From contig CM045761.1 of the NCBI GenBank assembly GCA_025200525.1, positions 58,119,438 to 58,183,437 of the forward strand: DNA of 64,000 bases, given 5' to 3'. The notes beneath the pieces were generated by a model, which ran no database searches, was not told the DNA's origin, and saw only the letters and a program-made list of their open reading frames with translations. The stretch comes from Camellia lanceoleosa (lineage: Eukaryota; Streptophyta; Magnoliopsida; Ericales; Theaceae). The position numbers were made by a program, and so were the translations under genes. This document shows positions 43,166-55,385 of this stretch, one piece after another; the first letter of the stretch is position 1; the number at the start of each line of letters is the position of its first letter.

Positions 43166-44648
43166 ATGGAGGAGGGTTCGCAGACCCAATTCAAGAGCCA
43201 TCACATTTCACCTGTGCCTAGTCAGGCCCGATCATCTACTTTTACTCCAGACAGAGAGTACTCATCGATTCCGATAGTTCAAAGTCCTCCAGCCAACATG
43301 GAAGATATGCTTCGACAACTCCAACAAACTATTGAGGCTATGCAACTAGATGCTGCTCGCCACGCGGAAGTCACCGCCCGCTAAACGGAAATTGCAAACC
43401 AAAGAGTCGAAGTTGATCGCTAGGTTGCAGCAACAACAACCGCAGCAGGCAGTAGCCTCTGCATCCCATCCACCTCCTGCAAACATGCTGGTACCCGGAG
43501 CTACTGCTCCCACAGCTAATGTCTAGGAAAATGTGGGCATCCTAGTGGATCCGATTCCACCCCAGACCTCTAAAGCATCGGTGTACCAAACGGAGGCCCC
43601 CTTGGAGTTTAAGGTTGACCCTACTGCTCTAAAAGTCAACAAGCTAGAAAAGCTCTTCAAGCGAGCGCAGGGTATGAATACAATCCTGGATATAGAGGAT
43701 GGCTATACTGATGCAGTAGTGACCTTGCCGAATAGATTCAAGATGCCGCATATAGACCGGTTTGATGGTTTAGGGCATCCTATGGTCCACTTATGACTCT
43801 TTTCAAATATATTGCGGCCTATGGGCCTGTCTAGACTTCAGAAGGTCTCACTCTTCGGCTGGACCCTGTCGAGTATAGCGGCCATTTTGTACGCTAAGCT
43901 GGAAGACTCTGTGAAACGGAGCTGGGATGAGATGGCTGAGGCTTTTGTAGTGCAATACTCTTACAATTCCTAGATTGAGGTCACAACTCGTGATCTCAAA
44001 GCAACTCGTCAGGAGCCGAAGAAGGGCTTCTTGAATTTTATAACAAGGTAGAGGGAAAAGGCATCAATGATGACGACCCAACCATGTGAAAAGGATCAAA
44101 TCAGAATGATAGTTCGGAACCTGTAAGGGAAATTACTGCAGAAAATGATTGTCTTGCCCTTATTCACATTCGCTGATCTCTATAAGATAGGAGTTCACAT
44201 TGAGGATGCGATGAGATAGGGTTTGATAAATGATGAAAAGGAGCAGCCCAAGAGGGCTTTCATACGCAGTTCCACCGCGACTATGAGTGGTAGTGCAGTT
44301 GCAAGGCCTTCCGATGTAGGTATGGCTACCACCACACCGAAAACTGCCAAACCCTTTGTCGGTACATCCAATACAACCTCACAAACCTCGAGTCATCAAC
44401 CCTAAGGCCAAAGGGTCTTCACCCCACTATACATGTCCTTATCCAAAGCCTTAGGGGTCCTGATAAAAAAGGGACACCTTAAGCCACTAGAGCCTCACCC
44501 CCTACCTGATCCTCTTCTCCCAAAACACAACTCAGCCAAATACTGCGCTTTTCATCAACAACATGGTCATGACACTAATCTATGCTTCAGATTGCGTCAT
44601 GAGATTCAAGATCTCATTGACAATAAGGTGATAGCGCCCCCTCAATAG
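43166..44648 (+). pseudogene. Gag of the giant element (broken)
   Basis: The frame starts MEEGSQTQFKSHHISPVPSQ at 43166 and shows a Gln-rich coil, then (43533-43796) LEKLFKRAQGMNTIL and FKMPHIDRFDGLGHP, the start of the Retrotrans_gag core. Further core pieces (SWDEMAEAFVVQY, FLNFITR) follow in changing frames. A zinc-knuckle-like block YCAFHQQHGHDTNLC lies near 44549-44593. At least eight stops or frameshifts occur. Gag would form the cytoplasmic particle. Confidence 0.85.
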
Positions 44649-44723
44649 CCTAACGTCACTACAAATCCCCTCCCACCATATAACCAGGTCCTTCCACCCC
44701 GGCAAATAAACATCATCCATACA

Positions 44724-46792
44724 TTGGCCGTCCCTTATGACCCTAGTATATACATCACCCCTGTTCACTTACCTAAGCCGGCGTTGTTCATCTTGGAAAG
44801 CACAAACTTGTGTATGATGAACACGTCAACAATCCAAACTGAACCCGTGGTGGTGACAGTGGAAGATGGAGGGAGATCAACTTTGGTGGAGAATACTAGT
44901 CCAGTGCCTGAGGGCTTCATGGACTTATCTGAGGAGAAATACAACCCGTGCCGCTACATTGTACCAACCAATCAGGACAGACCAGACGTAGAGTTGCCAA
45001 CAGGAATGGACGTAAGTGTAGTCCGGGAGGATGGCCTGAGCCAAGGTCTGGATGATCTAGCAGAATTGGAAGAAGACCTGGACAATTTGCAGTTCTACGA
45101 TGAGCAAGATCTGGGGAATGTACAGATTGACTGGTTCGATCTGAACAGGTCGACAAGCAATCTGGGGTGGCTTAGTGATGAACCTGATATAGAGGAGAAA
45201 CTTGAATCAAATCGAAAAGGTGAAGCGGAACCTCAGAAGGCTGGAATAGCTGATAGAAAGGGTAAGTTGCCGGAAGACGCCGGTCTGAAACAAGTGGCTC
45301 AAGAATTGAGCATTGTTAGTACTGCTGATACAGAGCAAGAAGCCGCACTGAAGCGGTTTGAACAGGAAAGGGACGAGAATGATCAGAAGGCTGGAAAAGC
45401 CCAAGGCCCTACAGGGAATGATTGTGATGTTGACATGGGAGTAATTAAAACGGAACCAGACAATTGCTTGTCGGTTGCCGAAGGAATATGGTGGGAAGAT
45501 GATGATCTGCATCTTGTCTACACTGATGAGGATTACGCCAAAACCGCTAGATGACACTTGGTACTGAGGAGGTGGATCATATGACTAGAAGCGGGCGGTA
45601 CTTTAAGCCCCCACACCTAGACCAACTCGAAGCATCTGGAAAGGATAAGGAGACTGAAAAACAGAGGGAAAAACTGTTAGAGGAAGAGGTTGTGCTGAAG
45701 CAGTTGAAGAAAATTCAAGCAGACATATCTATCTGGGGGTTGCTTATGGCTTTGCGTGTGCATCTGCAAGCTGTCCTGTTAGTAATGGATAAGGCCAAGC
45801 TATCTATCGACACAACCCCAGAACAATTAGTGGGACTTGTCTTCCTGAGAGGTGCTTTGCTGACTTTGACCTTCTCAGATAAGGAATTGCCGCTCGACGG
45901 CCCTGTGCATAACAAACTGCTATACATCTCAATTGAATGTAAAGAGAAGTGGGTACTGGTTGTACTGGTTGACATTGGGTCTGCGATCAATGTTTGTCCG
46001 TCACGAACAGCCTATGCTATTGGCTTGAAGCCAACGGACTTTGTACCTACGGCCCAGGTGATCTGGGCATACGACAACACAAGCAGAGAAGTGATGGGAA
46101 CAGTGCAAGTCAGAGTACAAGTTGGCCCAACGCAACAAGATATTGAGTTTCACGTCCTGGATATTCCAGCAACTTTCAATTTACTCCTTGGATGGCCGTG
46201 GCTGCACTAAGTGAAAGCCGTTTCTTCCACTCTTCATCAGATGTTAAAGTACCCCCATGGGAATGGGGTGGCCATTGTGTTTGGAAATTCATTTATACAT
46301 TCTCTGCCTGAGGTCACTATACCAGTATTGGAGATTGTACACGGCAATGAGGATGTTTTCCTGTCTGGGTTTACCTTGGCTGAGGCCCGGGTGGTGCAAA
46401 ATATCTTGGCTATTGATGAAAGGTTATACGTTAGTGCTCAATCAGTCTACCTCATGAATAAGATGCAACATATACCTGGGATGGGATTAAGAAAGAGTGG
46501 CCGGAAGGGCGTTACTGCATTGGCTGAAGTGCCACATAACCCACATGCCTTTGGTCTCGGCTACACATCTACCAAAGAGGACCAGGTGAGAAAAGGGATG
46601 GAAATAGCAGGAAAAGCCAAAGCTAAGCAAAGTGGGAAGCACTATGAGCTTGTGTATAGGCCAATTCAGGGAACTCTGAACAGCCGTTTTGTCCAGGAGA
46701 GGGAAGACTTACCATTTTGTGGCTTTCTTGAGCCATGGTTGAATTCCAAGAAGCAGCGTCTACCCAGCTTCGAGATTTTCTTCGACTTATAG
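44724..46792 (+). pseudogene. Protease region of the giant element
   Basis: An acidic variable stretch (44724-45554, Asp/Glu-rich) precedes the protease. The next frame (45551-46210) holds MTRSGRYFKPP, a motif usual before the protease in Tat elements, then VLVDIGSAINVCP (about 45962-45998) with the catalytic Asp-x-Gly-Ser, and FNLLLGWPWLH. A single TAA separates this from VKAVSSTLHQMLKYPH (46211-46792), the normal continuation. The D-I-G-S variant differs from the usual D-N/T-G-S. This domain is the best preserved of the element and could be intact but for a few stops. Confidence 0.88.
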
Positions 46793-47077
46793 CTACAAGA
46801 TGATGAAGCCACAGAGGAACAAGCTGAATTAACTACTGAGGCTGAACAGAGTACAGAGGGTGATTCTGACAACAGTGAACTTGAGATAGGAGCAGCATTG
46901 TCATGTCTCCTTTCGGATCCTCCGATCGATCTAGAGAGCTTGGGGGATGACCTAATCGTTTCCATGATCGGAGACCAGTCAGGTGTGGACCCTTCTGGTG
47001 GCATTCTGGATGCATCTGACGTACCTTCTCTCACTTGGCAACCAAGAAGGGTTTTCGCCTAGTAGTTCTCAATCGTA

Positions 47078-47695
47078 GTGAGTCGAATCGATTCCACAGA
47101 GTCTATGGAGTCAGAATCAAATTCCAGTTCTTCTGAGTTGGAGTCCGGTATTCCTGGGGTTGATAACTCGAATGTCGTAGTTTTGTCCAGGTCGCCTTTT
47201 TCCTTTTCTTTTGAGTCGATTGTAACCGAGGAATTGGATGAGCTAGAACTTTTGAATATGAATATCATTGCAGTTTCCGAGTACTTCTCTGTGCCACTTG
47301 TGTATTGCATTGATCATGACTTTCAAAATTTTGATAAAAACAACGAGGAAGGAATTTTTCTGGCTTTGAAACATTTGATTGATCGAGAAGAGGAGAGGTT
47401 TATGAAACCCCTTGTTGATGAAATCATTTCAATTAATGTGGGTATTGAGAAGGATCCGCGTTTGGTCCAGATCGGATCCACGTTGTCTTCGGAGGAACGC
47501 GAGCGCTTAGTCGCTTTATTAAAAGATTTCACGTGGTCCTACGAAGACATGCCTGGAATTGATCTTAAGATTGTATAGTATTGGATCCCTCTTGACCTCA
47601 AGGCCCGACCCATCAAGTAGAATCTTTGGAGAATACGCCCGGATTGGGCTTTGAAGATTAAGGAGGAGGTCACCAAGCAAATAGACGCAGGGTTT
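47078..47695 (+). pseudogene. Reverse transcriptase, N-terminal part, cut by solo LTR
   Basis: The frame to 47578 runs from a Ser/Glu-rich linker into IGSTLSSEERERLVALLKDF and WSYEDMPGIDL, the block just upstream of RT. After one stop, RIRPDWALKIKEEVTKQIDA continues to GF at 47695, where the solo LTR begins. The rest of RT resumes at 52411. Confidence 0.9.
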
Positions 47696-48330
47696 TGTAG
47701 ACACCCCATTTTTGACCTACCTTAAGACTCAGACATCATCGATTGAGCGCTTGGTGATTGTGCATGTTGTGCTCGTTCTGAAGTTGCGGAGTCTAGGCTG
47801 AGAGTTCGGGACTCTTTTGTGCTTTGCCTCGCTTATAACCAGTCCCTGCTTTTCTATTTTCTTCCCAAAGGAAGGAGAGGTCTCAGAGACCATCTCTCAA
47901 GGGCCGAGGCTACGCTTTCTGGTTGTAGGCCACTATTCCCGCTTTGGGAGACCAGCTGATTTTTGAGCCGCTGGCCGTGGTGCCTCCGGATCGCTAACTA
48001 CCTCCGCTTGCTTTGGTTTTTGGCACACACCTTGTTCCTCTCCCTAGAGGGACATCAGGTCTCGAGACCACCTTTGTGGTCACGCCACCTCCTGCTTAAT
48101 AGTCGGCTGGGCCTTTGGCTGCACGTTTTGGCCCCCGAACCCTCGTTTTGCATCAGTGTGGGTTCATTTTTGGCATGCACCCTATTTTCATTGTTAGGAA
48201 GGTGGTACAAGGTGGAAGACCACCTTTTCTTCTTGGAGACCAGCTTTCTCCTTGGAGACCACTTTTCTCTCTCCTTTAGCCGGTTTTCTTGTCAAGTAGG
48301 TGGTCTCCCTCACTTTTGAGCCACAATTTT

Positions 48331-48600
48331 GGGTCTCCCATACCACCATTGTATTGTACTCATCTGGGAGGCCACCAATATGGGTAGGCCGACCAGCTTT
48401 TCTTCCTGACCCTTTTGAACCTTGCTAGAAAGCTAGTTTTCCTCTCTTTTGAGTCACAATTTCTGGTCTCCTATACCACCATTGTGTTGTACTCATCTGG
48501 GAGACCACCAATATGGGTAGGCCGACCACCTTTTCAACTTGAACCTTTTGACCCCTGGTCGGCCGACCAGGGGAGGTGGTAGGCCGACCACCTGAACTGG
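48331..48600. repeat. Tandem duplication in the solo LTR, about 120-bp unit
   Basis: CATACCACCATTGTATTGTA with CTCATCTGGGAG and ATGGGTAGGCCGACCA occurs at about 48337 and, with small changes, at 48461. The GGTCGGCC/GGCCGACC palindrome recurs around 48555-48605. Confidence 0.88.
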
Positions 48601-48744
48601 TCGGCCACCTTCCTGCTTTTTTGTCTCACTGTGTGGAAGCCAGCTGTGCCAGTTGGAAGACTCATAATGCATCCTCTATACACGTGTATGGAGGATGTTT
48701 AAGCTAGCTTTTAAGCTTCTTGGAGAAGCTTTAGATCTTCTCCT

Positions 48745-48754
48745 CTATAAAAGG
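48745..48754 (+). promoter_or_regulatory. TATA box of the solo LTR
   Basis: CTATAAAAGG in a CTCCT context, about 1 kb into the LTR, following the conserved ATACACGTGTATGGAGGATG segment. The last also occurs, in variant form, in the LTR at 60723 (ATACACGTATGGAGGGATG), so the promoter region is shared between the families. Confidence 0.65.
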
Positions 48755-50478
48755 AAGGGCCCTCTTCTATGGCTGGGGTTGAACATTTTGGTCTCAAGAT
48801 AGATACACTTCTCATCATATCTCTAGATCCCAAGCCTCCAAACTCCATTGTTCTCGTACCATTTACACTACACCTCCTAGCACAACACCTCCACCATCCA
48901 TCCAAGCACCTTGGAACTGATTTTCAGAGGTTGAAGACTCATTACCTTGGTCCAGAAGTTGCTAAGGGTCGGCTCTACAAGGGTAAGCCTCTATTTCCCC
49001 TTTTTTTGCATTATTTTGCTTATCTTAGCCCTATTTGCAAGCATTTTTGGACTTCGACATAAACTGAAAAAAGTCTTGTTTTGAGCTCCTATTTAAGTTT
49101 GATCAAGGTTATTTTTCTGTTTGGGGTCATCTTCCCCTTTGCATGCTTCATTTCCTCATGTTTAGGGCTATGCATTAGAGCATTTGTATTGGCTTTGGTT
49201 TGGCCTTTTAGCCACTGAAATCTAGTGGATTTTTAGTGGCCAATATGTGTTTTTGAGCCCTAAAATCAGAGAAGGGTGACCCTCTCACCCCTTGTTCTCT
49301 TCACTAGCTTTGTTGGCCTTCCAAAGGGGCTTCTATTTGCATGTTTCAAAGCCATATTTCAGGCCCTATTTGGTGATTTTTAAGGTCTACATTAGCTCTG
49401 TCCAAAGCCCTTTTGGCCATTTTGAATGTCTATTATGCATGTGTAGAACAATCCTATTCAAGGCCTTTCAAAGGGGCTTTCACTTGCATGTTTCGTAGAC
49501 TGATTTCAGGGCCTTTTTGGTGGGTTTTAGGACCCTCAGAACCTCTCTCCAGAGGTTGTTTTACCATCTTGCATGTCCATCATATATGTGTAGAATAACC
49601 CTCTTATTAGCCCATCAAAGGAGCACATCATTCTTGCATGTGTTGACTGAGTTTCAGTAGTTATTTGGGCACATTTTGGCATGGCATACTTCTTTTTTTG
49701 GTTGGTTTGGTGAGCCCTCATGTGCTTCATATACGTGTAGTGTAAATCATGGTTCACTAGCTTACTTCACATGCTTTGTTGACCCTCCATGTTAGCACTT
49801 TTTGGCCTTGCTTTGAACTGATATTGTGCGTATTTTGGACTTCCCTAGCTGCTTTTTGGGTCTCATGGTCGAATGATGTTTGTTTTGCATGCTTGTAGTT
49901 CAATACCCATGCTTAACTTTGAGTTTTAATGCTCATTCCATGCATATACTGAGGTGTGTTCATGTTTTGGGTCCATTATACATCATATTTCAGAGCTTTT
50001 TTGAATGCCATATCCTCATGTTTTCTCCTCTTTAAGTGTGCTTGAGAGTCGGGCTTGTATGCCTCATTTACCGACCACTGAATGAGCTCCTTTTCTTTGC
50101 ATTCCGAGCCATAATTTTAGGCCATTTCCCCACTATTTCAGACCTGCCTAGGGTCTTTTTGGGGTTGTTTTTGTTATTTGTGCATTGCTTTGGGTACCTC
50201 TAGTGTAACGCAATTCACTAGTTTCGGTACCCGAGCCACCTAGCATGCATCGTGTGACATATTTGCATGTTTCGGGACCATCTTTTATGCCATTTCAGAG
50301 TAGTATCATGTCCCATTCTATGCCATGTTTCATCTTTTTCCATGCTTAGTTAGAGTTGCATGTTATGCCTTAGGATCGGTCTTTTGCATCCGTGCATATT
50401 TGCATGTGTTTCGGTCGTCTCATTTCCATCATGTGGCCACTGATGTGAGTGTGGCTGAGGTCCACTCATATTGGTGTA

Positions 50479-50750
50479 AGTCCATTGTGCATTGTGTATG
50501 TCATTTTAGCCCATAGCATTGCGTATGCTAGATTGCTTGTTAGTGCATTGTGCATGCCATGTTGTGTCCATCATGCATTGTGTATGCCATTTTAGCCCAT
50601 AGCATTGCGTATGCTAGGTTGCTTGTTAGTGCATTGTGTATGCCATGTTGTGTCATGTGCATTGTGTATGTCATTTTAGTCCATAGCATTGCGTATGCTA
50701 GGTTGCATGTTAGTCGCATTGTGTATGCCATCTCATTTGCATTGTGTTTG
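50479..50750. repeat. Tandem repeat in the solo LTR, about 86-bp unit, three copies
   Basis: CCATAGCATTGCGTATGCTA occurs at about 50510, 50598 and 50680, each preceded by GCATTGTGTATG(C/T)CATTTTA. Open frames on both strands here are products of the repeat. Confidence 0.9.
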
Positions 50751-52410
50751 GGATAGGAGTTAGCCCAAGCACTGGAAACGAGGGACGTTTCGTACTCCAA
50801 ATGACAGAACGTGTCTCAATTCCTGGTTGCCGACACTCCAGATTACCCATGATGGAGTTTAGGTCTTGTTTTATTTTCATGTGCATTCATTTCATATCGA
50901 GTCGTGCAATTCGACTCCTCGGCCATCATGCATCGGGATGCGTGATTGGTGGCACGAGGATCGAGGTGTATATACATACGTGAAAATACTTTGCCATGCC
51001 CCTTTCTTACTCTCTGTTGCAGCAAATAAGAAATCAGCAACTTTCTAAAGCCTCGCACAGCATTCCGGGATTAATTGCAAACATAGGCGAATCGGGACAT
51101 CGCAATGGATTTCCGCGCAAGGCAACTCGAGCATGCATCTTTCATCATTCGGAGCAGAGCTGAGGTAGTTCATGAATTTGCATACTAGTTTATTTGCTTT
51201 CCTAGTTAATTTGTTAATTAATTAGGGTTTCGTAATATTTTCATTCGGACTGTAATTATTCATTCGGACTGTATTATTTATTCGGACCCTCCGAGCGAGG
51301 GCAATTGTGTAATAAGTGTGCGTGTGTGTGACGCATGTCTTTCAACCCCACGTCTTTCTCCCTTTTATTTACCAGCTTATGATGGTTAGTTTTAGGGCAT
51401 GTTTCAATTAGCATACTTATGCTCGCATGTTTGTATCCATTCATCTGTCATGCATGCATTAGGCTCGGCGCATCATACTAACTGCATTGTATTTCAATTC
51501 CAAGTTGAATACGTGTTAGCTGTAGCATCTCATATGCCATTCTTAGAATAGCCGAGCCTATTATAGTGGCATTTTTGCATGTGTTGCATTAGGCATTTCT
51601 GTATATTTAGGATCATGCATTGATTTCTAACATAGCTTCTGTTTTGGCTTGGAGTACTCGGTAAGTATTTATGCTTTAGCATCCTTGCATGTGTGTGAGT
51701 GACTGCCATGATAGCATACTTACCATGAGGCTATTTGCTTACATGATATACCTGCCTGAATGCCTGTGGGTGAACGTTGGATTATCTAAATTGGAATAAT
51801 GCATTGACTATGAGTGTTAAGCCCACTAGATAGTGGCAAAATCATGTCTTGTAAGCTCACATGAGGGTGGCAAATCCACATTTTAGCTTACTTACGAGTA
51901 GCAAACTGCTTTCAAAAACACACATGAGATGTTTTGTTTCAATTCAGGCGATCCGGTCTATACTTGTATGCTTCTAGGCTAATAATCGGAATAGGAACGC
52001 ATAATATTTTCAAAACTAGATATCATGGTTAGGAGAGGCCGATCTTTGATCGGGCGAGTGGGGGTGCTCACGAAGTGACCTTCCCCAATCGTACCCAAGT
52101 TCTCGAGCCGAGGCAACTTTGGTGATGACGGACACGTGACCTTAGGCACGAGTCAGGGTTTCCTAAATTCCCCAAAATAAAATATTTAGGTGGCGACTCT
52201 ATATCTAGTAAAGCAGTCCATGTTTGGCACTTCTTTCAAAAAAATTTGTTTTCAAAAATGATTTGTTGGATTTGGACTCTTTGATGATTCATCGGTCTTG
52301 CATTGCACTTTGTGAGATTAGATACAGGACCGTGACATTGAGTCCTGAATTGTAGTGAGCCCAAATGAACAAAACGGGATTCCCTCCCGGGATGTTCGGG
52401 GACGTCTACA

Positions 52411-53190
52411 GGGTTTTGCTAGTATTTGAGTATCTGACTTGGTTGGCCAACATTGTTTCGGTGCCGTAGAAAGATGGCAGAATTCGGGTGTGTGTGGATT
52501 TCATGGATTTGAACAAAGCTAGTCCGAAGGATGACTTTCCTCTACCGCACATCGATGAATTAGTGGACTTCACCGCAGGCCATGCTTTGCTCGCCTTCAT
52601 GGATGGGTTTTCTGGGTATAACTAGATTTTGATGGCACCCGAGGATAGAGAGAAGACTGCCTACACCACGCCGTGGGGAACCTACTGCTACAGGGTGATG
52701 CTGTTTGGGTTGAAGAACGCTGGTGCTACTTATCAACGGGCTGCAACCACTATCTTGCATGATATGATCCACAAAGAGGCTGAGGTGTATGTGGACGACA
52801 TGATTGTCAAGTCCAAGGAAAGAGAGGGCCACTACATTGCCTTGAAGAAATTCTTCCAATGGATTAGAGAATATCAGTTGAGGCTGAATCCACATAAATG
52901 CATTTTTGGCTTAAACAGCAGGGAAAATGCTGGGTTTCTTGATCACATAGAGGGGCATCGAGGTTGATCCTTCCAAAATCAAGGCCATCCTAGAAATGCC
53001 ACCACTAAGGACTGAAAAGGAGGTGCGAGGCTTTCTCGGTAAAATGCAATTCATAAGACAGTTTATTATAAAATTAACCTTGACTTGTAAACCACTGTTT
53101 GGTCTCCTGAAGAAAGGAAAGAAATTCCAATGGGATGACCGATGCCAGTTTGTTTTTGAGTAGATCAAGCAGTACCTCCAGAACCTGCCC
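52411..53190 (+). pseudogene. Reverse transcriptase, C-terminal part
   Basis: Frame resumes after the solo LTR with YLTWLANIVSVP, a stop, then KDGRIRVCVDFMDLNKASPK, FPLPHIDELVD, LLAFMDGFSGYN and FGLKNAGATYQR. The catalytic YVDD is intact at 52788-52799, followed by MIVKSKEREGH. After a frameshift near 52960 the thumb continues (VDPSKIKAILEMP). Stops include TAG at 52489 and 52624. The fall into two parts is due to the solo LTR; the decay came separately. Confidence 0.92.
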
Positions 53191-53650
53191 GTGTTGTCGC
53201 TGCTAGAGCCGGGGAAATCGTTGATCCTCAGATTCACAAGAATGGACACGACTATGGGCTACATGCTTGTGCAGGAATCTGAGGATAGAGTGGAGAAAGC
53301 CATCTATTACCTAAGCAAGAAAATGCTGGACTATGAGACCCGTTACACCCCGCTAGAGAAGACTTGCTTAACCTTGGTATGGGTTACCAGGAAGTTGAGG
53401 CAGTACCTGTTACCTCACTCTGTAATTCTGGTTTTGAGATTAGATCCCATCAAATATCTCTTTGAGAAACCAACGCTTACGGGTAGGCTAGCCTGTTGGT
53501 TTCTTCTCCTTTCCGAATTTGATTTGAAGTATATGACTCGCAAGTTTGTCAAGGGGAGAACAGTAGCAGAGTTTCTAGTAGATCACCCAATGGAAAGAGA
53601 TGAGGCAGTAGAATACTTATTCCCATATGAAGCTATTTTGCAGGTTGAGG
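53191..53650 (+). pseudogene. Degenerate (first) RNase H of the giant element
   Basis: Frame 53191-53781 holds MGYMLVQESEDRVEKAIYYL, ETRYTPLEKTCLTLVW, DPIKYLFEKPTLTGR and LLLSEFDLKY, the typical Ty3 RNase H order. It flows directly into the second RNase H. The usual first Asp region is weak. Confidence 0.9.
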
Positions 53651-54135
53651 AAGAGATTTGGACAATGTACTTTGACGGAGCGTCTAATCAGTACGGTTAT
53701 GGGATAGGGGTGTTGCTGATAGCACCCGACAATTCCCATATACCTTTTAGCCTTCAAACTACGATTCAAGGTATCCAGTAACGAAGCAGACTATGAGGCA
53801 TGTATTGCTGGATTAGAAGCCACCCTCGAACTAGGGGCGAAAAGTTGGACGTCATCGGGGACTCAAACTTGGTTATTTCTCAAGCAAACGGTGACTGGAA
53901 AGTCAAAGAAGAGAGGATGAAAATCTATCACCAAACCCTGGATATTCTGATTCCTAGGTTTGAGAAGCTAACCTTCACTCATCTTCTAAGGGAGAACAAC
54001 AGGTTCGCTGATGCTTTATCAACTCTATCTTCCATGATAGACATCCCTTTGGGAGTCTGGATGCGTTTAATCATTATTGAACATACATATACGTCGGCCT
54101 ACGAGTTGATTGCCGCAATAGATGAAGTGCAAGAT
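53650..54135 (+). pseudogene. Archaeal-type (second) RNase H of the giant element
   Basis: MYFDGASNQYGYGIGVLLIA starts the domain at about 53665; a frameshift near 53780 breaks the NEAEYEA block, seen only as DYEACIAGLEAT after the shift; GDSNLVISQANGDWKVKEER and NRFADALSTLSSM follow (53800-54204). The catalytic Asp residues are readable. The two RNase H domains in a row place the element in Tat. Confidence 0.9.
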
Positions 54136-54139
54136 CAAA

Positions 54140-55385
54140 ACCCTTGGTATCTGGAACTTCTTAGAAAAGGAGGTTTATCCATTAGGGACAAATGCCAAAG
54201 ATAAGAGGGCAATACGGCGAATAGCTGTTCAGTTTATCATCTGTGGGGGTAAGTTGTACAAACGTGGTCATCTGGGAATGCACAAGTTGTGCGTTGATGC
54301 AGAAGAATCGAAGCGCCTAATGGAGGCCATCCACGGAGGGGAGTGTGGATCGCACATGAATGGGGTAATGTTAGCCCTAAGTTTCTCCCAAGGTTATTAC
54401 CGGGTCTACCATGGAAGAGGATTATATCGGTTTTGTTCGTGATGCCATTAAATGCCAAATTCATGCCAATTGCATGAACATTCCGCTATCGGTTGCATAA
54501 CATGACTTCACCATGGCCGCTTTCACCGGGAAATTGACGCTATTGGGGCGCATAATCAAAGGGTCGAACGGGCATGAGTACATCCTGGTGGCAATTGACT
54601 ATTTTACAGAGTGGGTGGAAGCCCAATCCTATGCAGTGCTGAAAGCATCGCATGTGGCCAAGTTCATCAAGACTAACATCATTTGTTGTTATGGGGTCCC
54701 GAATGAGATCATTTTAGACAATGGTTCCCATTTCAAGAAAGAAGTGATCGACTTGTTGGAGAAATACAATGTGGCTTTTCATAAGTCATCTACCTATCAG
54801 CCACAAACCAACGGAGCTATTGAGGCCGCCAACAAGAACATCAAGAACATTCTACAGAAGATGGTGGAAACCTACAGGGACTGGCCAGACAAATTGCCGT
54901 TTGTACTCTAGGGTTATAGAACTTTGATCCGTACTTCTACTGGGGCGACTCCGTATTCTCTGGTTTATGGTATGGAGGCTGTTCTGCCAATTAAAATTGA
55001 GGTGCTATCACTGCGAGTTATGGCAGAATGTCAGATAGTGGAGGCGAACTGGCAGCAGAGCAGGTTCGAAGAACTAATGCTGTTCGATGAGAGGAGGCTG
55101 AAAGCACTGTACCACATTCAAGGTTATCAACATAGGATTGCCAGGGCTTTCAACAAGAAAGTTTATTCTAGGAATCTGAAAGAAGGGGATTTGGTGCTAA
55201 AAGACAACCAAGCTCCCATCTATGACCTTAGGGGCAAGTTCAGACCTAATTGGACTAGTCCTTTCATTATCAAATCAATCTGGTCGGGTGAAGTTGTCAT
55301 TCTTATGGACCTAGATGACCTAGAATTCTCCCAACCAATCAACATGGACAAGTTGAAGAAATACTATCCTCGAGTGGCTCGCTAG
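54140..55385 (+). pseudogene. Integrase of the giant element
   Basis: The HHCC region is readable in part (HGGECGSH, then DAIKCQIHANC in another frame). The core has SNGHEYILVAIDYFTEWVEA, YGVPNEIILDNGSHF with its Asp, and QPQTNGAIEAANKNIKN with the Glu (54513-54911). The first catalytic Asp is in a shifted frame (about 54535). After a stop at 54910, RTSTGATPYSLVYGMEAVLP leads into the C-terminal region (54924-55385), ending in LKKYYPRVAR and TAG. Four or more lesions are present. The last 153 codons are open. Confidence 0.92.

Larger units (their letters stand above)
47696..52410 (+). mobile_element. Solo LTR (4.7 kb) of a related family, inserted in RT
   Basis: It begins TGTAGACACCCCATTTTTGA and ends GACGTCTACA. 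GGGTTT flanks both sides (47690-47695, 52411-52416): a 5-bp target duplication plus one matching base. Deleting it rejoins the RT sequence around QIDAGF. There is no internal region, so it is a solo LTR formed by LTR-LTR recombination, and in the same orientation as its host. A TATA box is at 48745-48754. It shares only its ends and some blocks with the LTR at 38929. Confidence 0.93.

Noticed and set aside
50325..50983. Several open frames on both strands
   Set aside because: They derive from the 86-bp tandem repeat and flanking solo-LTR sequence.
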